Assembly (NCBI RefSeq): GCF_030867145.1
Contig: NC_134414.1
Coordinates: forward strand, 84,682,504-84,746,503
DNA: 64,000 nucleotides
Direction: 5' to 3'
DNA from: Opisthocomus hoazin
Lineage: Eukaryota; Chordata; Aves; Opisthocomiformes; Opisthocomidae
Below the pieces are notes generated by a model. That model made no database searches. It was not told where the DNA came from and saw only the letters and a program-made list of their open reading frames with translations. A program made the translations under genes and the position numbers. Numbering within the stretch: the first letter of the stretch is position 1; each line of letters begins with the position of its first letter. Below, piece after piece: positions 50,185 through 64,000 of this stretch.

Positions 50185-53100
50185 CAGTGAAAACTCAGAC
50201 CTTGGGTGATACTGTATATATTCACAGACATATATAATGCTGTCTTATCTGGAATACTCTATGCACTGTATGCCACAGACATTATTATGTGTTAAAATGT
50301 TTTTGATAGGAAGGGTCTGAAGAAATGCATTCAGAATGCTTATGAGGAAAAAAAAGCCCAAACAAACCCCCACCTCCTCGACACTCACCCCCCAGAAATC
50401 CCAAACACAACCCTTTCAGATAGTGAGAGTCGGAACAAATTGTGAAGTGTTATACTTCTAGACCACAAAATAAAAAGGGATGTGATGAGTAGAACCTAAA
50501 ATACTGAGTGGCAGATCAATTACTATTTATCTTTCTCACTCATAATATAAAAAAAATCTGACATTCAAAGAAGTTATAAGGTGAGAAATTCAGAACACAT
50601 GCAAAAGATTTACAGAATTAATTGTCCCAGGTAGTCATCAGCATCAAGAGAAAAACAAATACTGTGAAAGAGTTACTAAAGCCCCCTTTATATTTTTTGG
50701 TTAAAAAGAGCCTTCAATTACTTGATACGGGAGCAACAGAACTTAAGTAAATAAATTAATCCCCTCTAGCTCAAAGGCGAATAATATGCCTCTGGCACTA
50801 GACAACATCAAAGACGGTATAAAATAAGGTGGACACTGAATCTGAGTATGAAGAGCAATCCAGTAATGTTCAGACAAAAATGAAAAGCTTTCTTTGATGG
50901 AATAGGAGGACAGTATTTCTGTCACCACTGCTTGGAATTGTTTTCTACTTTAACTCAGAATCACTTCAGTCTTACTGAAGCTTAACTTGAACCATTTTCT
51001 TCTTGGCTTTGAATCACTCTATTATTGTAAGATAAAGAGATGCTGGAATGGAAATGTTAAGCATCCTTTTTCAGCAGATAAAGCTGTCACTTCTTCAGCT
51101 CTTGTGTGTGCTACAAGGTCTTTTATCTTTATACCACCAGTCTATCACGATAGTAATAAAAAAAAATTCTCAAACATTGTTTTATGGAGTACACTTTGTA
51201 ATCAACTTGTAAGTGCACTTATTCTGTGATACAGCACTCAGACTGAGCAAAATGCTTTGCCCTGTTTAGACTATAATTTGTCGGTGTTAATTGATGGTCC
51301 TGTATGCAGGCTTTCTGCAACTGTGCCAGAAATTCAGACTCTTACAAATTCTTTATGACACAAAACAAGCAGAACCCTACCACAAATACCAGCTCTCTGA
51401 AAATTACCTACAACCACATCTCCACAAAAAGCAAGTAACTTAAAAAAAAACAACAAAGAAGCAACCAAATGAGCTCTCCCTCCCCCAGCCTTAGTGCATT
51501 AAAACAACGCATGGTTGACCTTAGTCTTTAAAGCTTCCCAGAGGTCTCCCCGTGACAATAATTTACAAAAAAAACTGCTAACAACGCAATTCCTTGTTTC
51601 AGTCTTCATTCTTTGACCTGAAACTGTTGAAAAGCATTGTTACAACAAGCTCTGGGGTGATTACAAAGGTGACTTGAGATACAGAGAGTATCAGTCCACC
51701 AGATCTTTTTGAAAGAGGATTTACTCATGCTTGCTATAACACAAAAGACGTTTAAACAATTTTTTTTGTGAAAATTCTTGTTAATTAAAATCTAATTATT
51801 CAATGACTGCTCTGTTTGGCATCTCCAAAAAATGCTCAAGGTCTTGAACAAAAGAAAAGATAACTCAGTGAGCAATTTATCATAAAAGCAGGATATTCCC
51901 CCTTTCTTACTACTTACCATGCATAATTAATATGTGATAATACCCATAATGAGTTCACTAAAACAATTAGCAACACATCTCCAGTGACCTGCTAATCTGA
52001 ATATAATGCTTTTAGAATTTCGAGGTGTACCAGTCTCTTTGTGCTTACGCACTCACCTCACGTAGAAGCAAAGGCAGCTGCAGAACATAATTTATTATTC
52101 TGCATCACATTTCATCGAGTCCCTTAGCAGCTACTTCATACATGATCAAGATAAATGCAAGGAAAAAAAAAAAATATTCCTGCCTCCCCATCCCCCAAGT
52201 AGGGTACCCCAAAGACTAAGAACCAGTTATAACCCTTCTTTCCTCTTCCAATCAGATACATTAAGTGAAAGCAAACCTTGACCAGGTTATTTTTTGCATA
52301 GAATTTCAATGACTTTTTTCATTTCCATAAGACAAATACATCCATAAATAAACATGCACTGCAGTAACAAGGGCAACGTCTGGAACACTTAGGAACTAAA
52401 TTACTTTCAAGCCATGCAACATCTAATTTTTCTTCCACAAATACATAATAAAGACTGCCAGCAAAGGGGTGTGTGTGTGTGCACACATGCAAGCACACAT
52501 GCCTCAGGAGAAAAGGGAGGAAGAAAATCAACCATGGGAACTGAGAGCATGATAACTGAAAATAAAACAAAACAAACAACTTTGTCTCCTTCCTTTAATT
52601 GTCTTGTAAATATAAAATAGTGGCCTATTATGGATTTAGGAAAAAGGTGCATGTGTATAGCAGATCTTCAGAAGTCCTGGATGGTTAGGTGTGGTGAAAC
52701 ATCTCTCATTCTCCTCTCTGTAGCCATGTCTGTTACACTTACAAAGCTGGAAGTTGAGCTTCATAATCACAGATTTCATCATCCAGCCTGGGAGAGACAA
52801 GAAAGGCCTACATGCTCAGACTATTTAGAAGCTGAGGAAGGTGCACAATTCAGCCAACAGACTGTCCGGCAGCATATCACATAAAAAGTACATTCCATTA
52901 GAGTGCTGTGATCTTTGCATCCCAAGCTGTAAGCTTCTCGCAGTATTTCAAGAAGGAGGTCTTACATAAAACTCTATATTGTTCAATACCTACTTTAAAT
53001 GGTCTAATAGGAAATGTAAATGTATAATCTATTAATAATTTATTCCTTTAAAATTCTCCATTGTCTGTCTGAGATCAATAGCTTCTCCAGCATGGGGGGA

Positions 53101-56100
53101 GGGAGAGGGAGGAACATAAAAAAAGTTGATGCTGTTTATTTTTTTGCGGTGTCCCACAGTAGCAGGAATTAGAGAGTGAGGCCAGTAACACATACTAAAT
53201 ACTCAAATCACAACTTGCCACCTCAAAATGAGACTTCAATCGCAATGGAGAGCAAGACAAGTAAAGGCTTTATCAATTCAGGAAAAAGTTCTAGTCAAGA
53301 ACCTTCCTGAGCAAACAGCTGGTGTACCACATAGTAACTAGCACAATCTGCAAGAAAACCCAAAACTGGAAGACTGAACTCCTCGGGTCGAAGAGTGCCC
53401 AAAAAGCTGTTTTCCCCAATTTTTTGAGGAAGTATTCCACACAGTGGACGAGATAAGGACAACCCTCTCTTCTCTTGTGTTCTCTCTTCTCTTGCTTTAA
53501 AAAGAAAACTGAAGTCCCTGATTGCTGTTACATTCTCTATAGAGCCAATTTTTCTTGACATTTTAGGAATGTGCTGGGACTACATTTGCGATTATGCTTT
53601 ACAAACCATTAAATGTAAGACATTTAGTTCCTGAGAAATAGATGCAAGCTGATGAGATTGTGCAATTTTGGATGCACACGTGAAAGCAAAAGACTCGTTT
53701 CTCAACAAAGCCATAAAGTCAGAAAAGGAGGTTCCTGCTGAACTTGGCACCTCATCTTGGTTAGAAGTCAGACAAGTGGAAATGTCCTGTTTTCAAGCCA
53801 ATAGATATACCCTTTCAGATTTCACTTGCTATCCACTCTCAACACTTACAGGTATGTCTGCATGGAACAACTCAACTAATCTGGATACGCACAAATGATG
53901 CAACATACTTCATTCACCTCCCAAGCACCTCATGTACAGTAACAGTAAAATCTGCCATATGCAATCTAAATTCTTCAAGGGAGTGAACTCTGCTTTTGCT
54001 GCAACCCTAAGCATGCCTTGTGTATGTAGGAGCAACGGTTTCAAGCTCTCATGGCACTCAACCAGTTGCTCAGCAGTCCCACCACCTGCCAGGGAGGACC
54101 AGACCCACCACACAACACACCTCTGCCAAGGCAGAGTCTTCTCTGCCCTGTTCGGAAGCTGGGCACGGTGCAGCACAGCATGCGAGGCTAATGGGAAAGC
54201 TGAGGGAGCACAATCTTGCAGATCAGGGACTCTAAAGGGGGACCCTATGCAAGCAGTGAGGAAATCATCTCCAGAACAGCCCAACAAGAAAACACACACA
54301 CCAGAAACACTCAAACACCCCTGACCTTCAGTCAGTGTACTAACCGCCTGGTTACACAGGAGTTGGGACAAACAAATCAGACCACAACGTTACTTCTTTA
54401 TTGGCTCTAACCCATCAACTGCCTAATTTGAATTCATTAATGAACTGTAATTACATCAGTACAGACAAGAAGGTCAAGTGGCTTCTGAAAAGAAAGCCCA
54501 GATTCTGCTTTCTACCTCAAAATGCACTGGCAGCTAGAAAGAGTTGTGGAGTAACGCTCATCCCTCTTCATGCAGCAAGCAGACGCTGGCACGTACTGTA
54601 TCTGCTTCTCTACAGACTGCAGTATATGTGAACAATGGTGATCTGTCAAAAACTCTTCCCTGTCATTCCCACTGAATGCAGCTGAATGCTTTATAAGTCA
54701 CGTGTACTATGACCATTGTGATCACAGGCTATACTATTGAGAGAAGCAAATATCTAGCAATATGCTAAAATAACTGGTAAAAATTGTGAGTCCAAGGAGG
54801 TAAGACAGCAGAGATCGGGCAAATCAGAATAGTTTACACCATGAGCAGCTGTTTAGAATAGTGTTTCAGCTGAGGAAAAATTGGGAACATAGGCCTTCTC
54901 AAAGGACAGACTCGAGCAAAGGTTGAAGAGACAGTCATTGAAGTAGGCTTGAACTAAGTTGAAAAATATCTATGTATTTTTAGATTTAATGCTTTTGTTA
55001 TTTCTAAAATAAAATGTCTGATTTGTGGAATTGTAAACATTCAGGAAAGAGTGCAAGTCAATTTATTTCTAAAACGGAAAAGGGGCAGATTTATGATGAC
55101 TAAAATACATGATTTCAACAGCAGGGATTCCAATTTACAGCTCAGCACACCACCAAGAGCAGCTGTTCATGCCTTTGTAGTTTCTGAACGTTATATAAAG
55201 TAGACCTAACAAATTCAACTTTCAGGTATACATAAGGAATAACAGAAACATCACTAATAAAATAACTGCTTATCTAAAAACCACAGTAAGATAAATACAT
55301 ACACTACATGCACACACTAAAAGTGGTGCAGTTGAAGGGGAAAAAAAAAAGTAAAAAAATAAAAATGGGGTGGACAAGAAATGAAAAATAGGTTTACAGG
55401 TTTTGGCATCCTTTTTACACAAGCTCATACTGATTGTCACGTTCAGTACTAAGTGCTAACTCAGCCTTCTTCACCCTCTGTTTTCCTTGTACAGTACAGA
55501 CTAAGATTAAAAAATGGCCCTAATGTTCTGTATCTCTATTACTCTTTCACTACATCTTATGTAGCAAAAAAGTCTCAGAAAATTTCTCTTTGAACTCTCT
55601 TCTATGACATAAAAAGTCTACTGAGACTCATAAATCCTAACGCCATTTAATCAGTCTGAAAACTTTTAATGAGCTCTCACTAGATTTGGTACAGAGATTA
55701 TTCGTAACTATGGGATCAATTAATTAGAAATGGAAGAAACCGCAAAGAAATAGTCTTTCAAATGAAAGCGTCGATTTACATCACTTGGAACTTTTAAAAT
55801 AGAACAGATTGATTCTTTGTAAGAGAGTTAAGACTATTTGTATTATTACAACCTTTTCCTCTTTTTAAACAATGGATATAAATGGTATTTGCTTGTTTTT
55901 AAATTACACTACTAGTAAGGTCCTTTATTATACAGAAAAGCTATAGGCAAAACAACCATAATACTGGAAAGAACAGCCTTGACCTGCTACATCCTCAAGC
56001 AGGTAAATAATTAATTCGTGTGTTTTTAATGACATGAGTATATTGGAAGTATGTATAAATGTTTGCATGGGAATGTCTTACTATGTACTTACTTTCATTC

Positions 56101-56387
56101 TTACTATGAAACAAAATTGCTTCAAAATAACATTGAAAAGTTATAGTTGCCATATATATATATACCTTATATACAAATAGACACAGAAACACACAAACAG
56201 CAAGGCTTTTTATGAACTTTTGAAGCAAAAAATAATATTCTAAAACTTATAAATTCCATAAACATAATTTTAAATTATTTGAGACTTTTAAATCAAAATG
56301 GAAACAGAAAAATATTATTTAGTGAAAGCACTTTTGTTTCCGTTCCCCACCACCCCACCCCCCTCGATCAAATCTGTGAATTGTATC
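50185..56387. other. PUDP intron, nothing recognised
   Basis: About 6.2 kb. The patch at 53910-54370 is less AT-rich, with overlapping open frames on both strands, but no domain is evident. Confidence 0.6.
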
Positions 56388-57655
56388 ACTGAATCACAGG
56401 ATGACTGAGGTTGGAAGGAACCTCTGGAGCTCATCTAGTCCAATCCCCCTGCTCAGGCAGGACCACCTAGAGTCTGTTGCCCTGGACCACATCCAGATGG
56501 TTTTTGAATAACTTCAAGGATGGGGACTCCACCACCTCTCTGGGCAACCTGTGCCAGTGCTCAGTCATTCTCAGAGTAAAAAAGTGTTTTCTTGTGCTCA
56601 GACACATCCTCCTGTGTTTGTGCCCACTACCTCTGATTCTGTCACCAAGCACCACTGAAAAGAGCCTGCCTGTCTTCTTTACACTCTCTCTTCAGGTATT
56701 TATATACATTAATAAGATCCCCCTAAGAATTCTCTTCATCAGCAAACTGCTCCATCAACCAGATCATTAATGCAGATGTTAAACAGGACTGGACCCATTA
56801 TTGACCCCTGGGATACACTCCTAGTCACTGGCATGCAATTAGACCTTGTGCCGCTGATCACCCCTCTCCGTGCTCCTGTTCAGACAGTTTTCAACCCACC
56901 TCATCATCTACTCATCCAGCCCATACATCAACAGGTTCTCTATGAGGATCTCATGGGAGACAGTGTCAAAGGCCCTACTGTAGTCCAGGTAGACAACAGT
57001 CACTGCTCTCCCCTCATCTGCCAGGCGAGTCATTTCATCATAGAAATTTATCAAGTTGGTCAAGCAAGACTTCCCATTGGTGAAGCCATGCTGACTACTT
57101 CTACTCCTGATGATTTGCTTGTCCTTAATGCACCTGAAAATGGTTTTCAGGATTAGGTGCTCCATCACTTTTCCAGAGATTGAGGTGAGGCTGAGCAGCC
57201 TATAGTTTCCTGGGTCCTCCTTCTTGCATTTAAGACAGAACTGATATTTGCTTTCCTTCAGTCTTCAAGCACTTCTCTCAACCACCATGACCAATCAAAG
57301 ACTATCAAGAGTGTCCTTGCAATGACATCTGCCAGTTCCCTCAGCACTTGAGGGTGCATCCCAACAGGGCCCACAGACTTACGTCCGGTTTGCTTAAGTA
57401 TTCCCTGATCTGATCCTCTTCCAACAAGGGTACATCTTCCTTGCTCCAGCCCTTCCCTCTGGTCCCTAGGACCTGGCATTCCTTACTTGCTACGTTCAGT
57501 ACTTCAGCGTTTTTCATGTCCTGTGTAACCAAGTCCTCCATCTCATGCAGCAACAGGCCTACATTTTCCTAGTCTTCTTTTTGTCTCTTATGTACTTACA
57601 GAAGCCCTTCTTGTTGTCTTTGACATCCCTTGGCATATGTAGCTCAATTTACCGA
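56388..57655 (-). mobile_element. CR1 LINE with partial reverse transcriptase, internally deleted
   Basis: The largest CR1 copy in the window, on the minus strand. From its 5' side it shows GMHPQVLRELADVIA (about 57360), HGFTNGKSCLTNL, VYLDYSRAFDTVSHEIL (RT motif A, about 56960) and a degraded motif B region QGSIMGPVLFN (about 56800). It then jumps, near a GCTGATGAAGAG sequence at about 56735-56750, into the ORF2 C-terminal/3' UTR segment and the standard CR1 3' end. The stretch between the FADD-like box and the C-terminal EKRR-type segment is missing. Stops and frame changes show it is dead. Confidence 0.9.

Positions 57656-64000
<6,345 letters not shown>

Overview
This is a vertebrate nuclear window from a bird. 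The evidence is several 5'-truncated CR1 LINE copies, LTR families typical of avian genomes, split exons with consensus splice sites, and AT-rich non-coding DNA. I find only one host protein-coding gene. It is on the minus strand and is recognisable as PUDP (HDHD1), the HAD-family pseudouridine-5'-phosphatase. Its last two coding exons are at 60865-61094 and 24995-25171, separated by an intron of about 35.7 kb. The first exons, with the catalytic DxD motif, would lie beyond base 64000.

Layout. Bases 1-23.6 kb are intergenic DNA 3' of PUDP. They hold a minus-strand solo LTR (2929-3686), a GC-rich repeat (about 10.70-11.46 kb) and simple repeats. A plus-strand solo LTR of 1143 bp with a perfect 5-bp target duplication (23602-24744) sits 250 bp past the PUDP stop codon. 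The large intron (25172-60864) carries CR1 pieces near 28, 32, 36.4-37.1, 39.1, 42.6, 43.0 and 56.4-57.7 kb. It also carries two more copies of the GC-rich repeat (39.3-40.5 kb plus strand, 43.1-44.1 kb minus strand) and a small endogenous retrovirus (47286-50178).

The endogenous retrovirus is the best-defined mobile element. It has two 385-bp LTRs that differ at 16 positions by my hand count, a 6-bp target duplication, a primer binding site matching initiator tRNA-Met over 18 bases, a polypurine tract, and a gag broken by two frame changes. Gag has lost its zinc-knuckle region, and pro, pol and most of env are missing; only the env membrane tail remains. It lies antisense to PUDP.

I do not see a new multi-gene system. 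The observations most worth a second look are the initiator-Met-primed gag/env-tail provirus, the three-copy GC-rich repeat family I could not classify, and the LTR crowding the 3' end of PUDP. All comparisons were done by eye; repeat names and ages need a library search.
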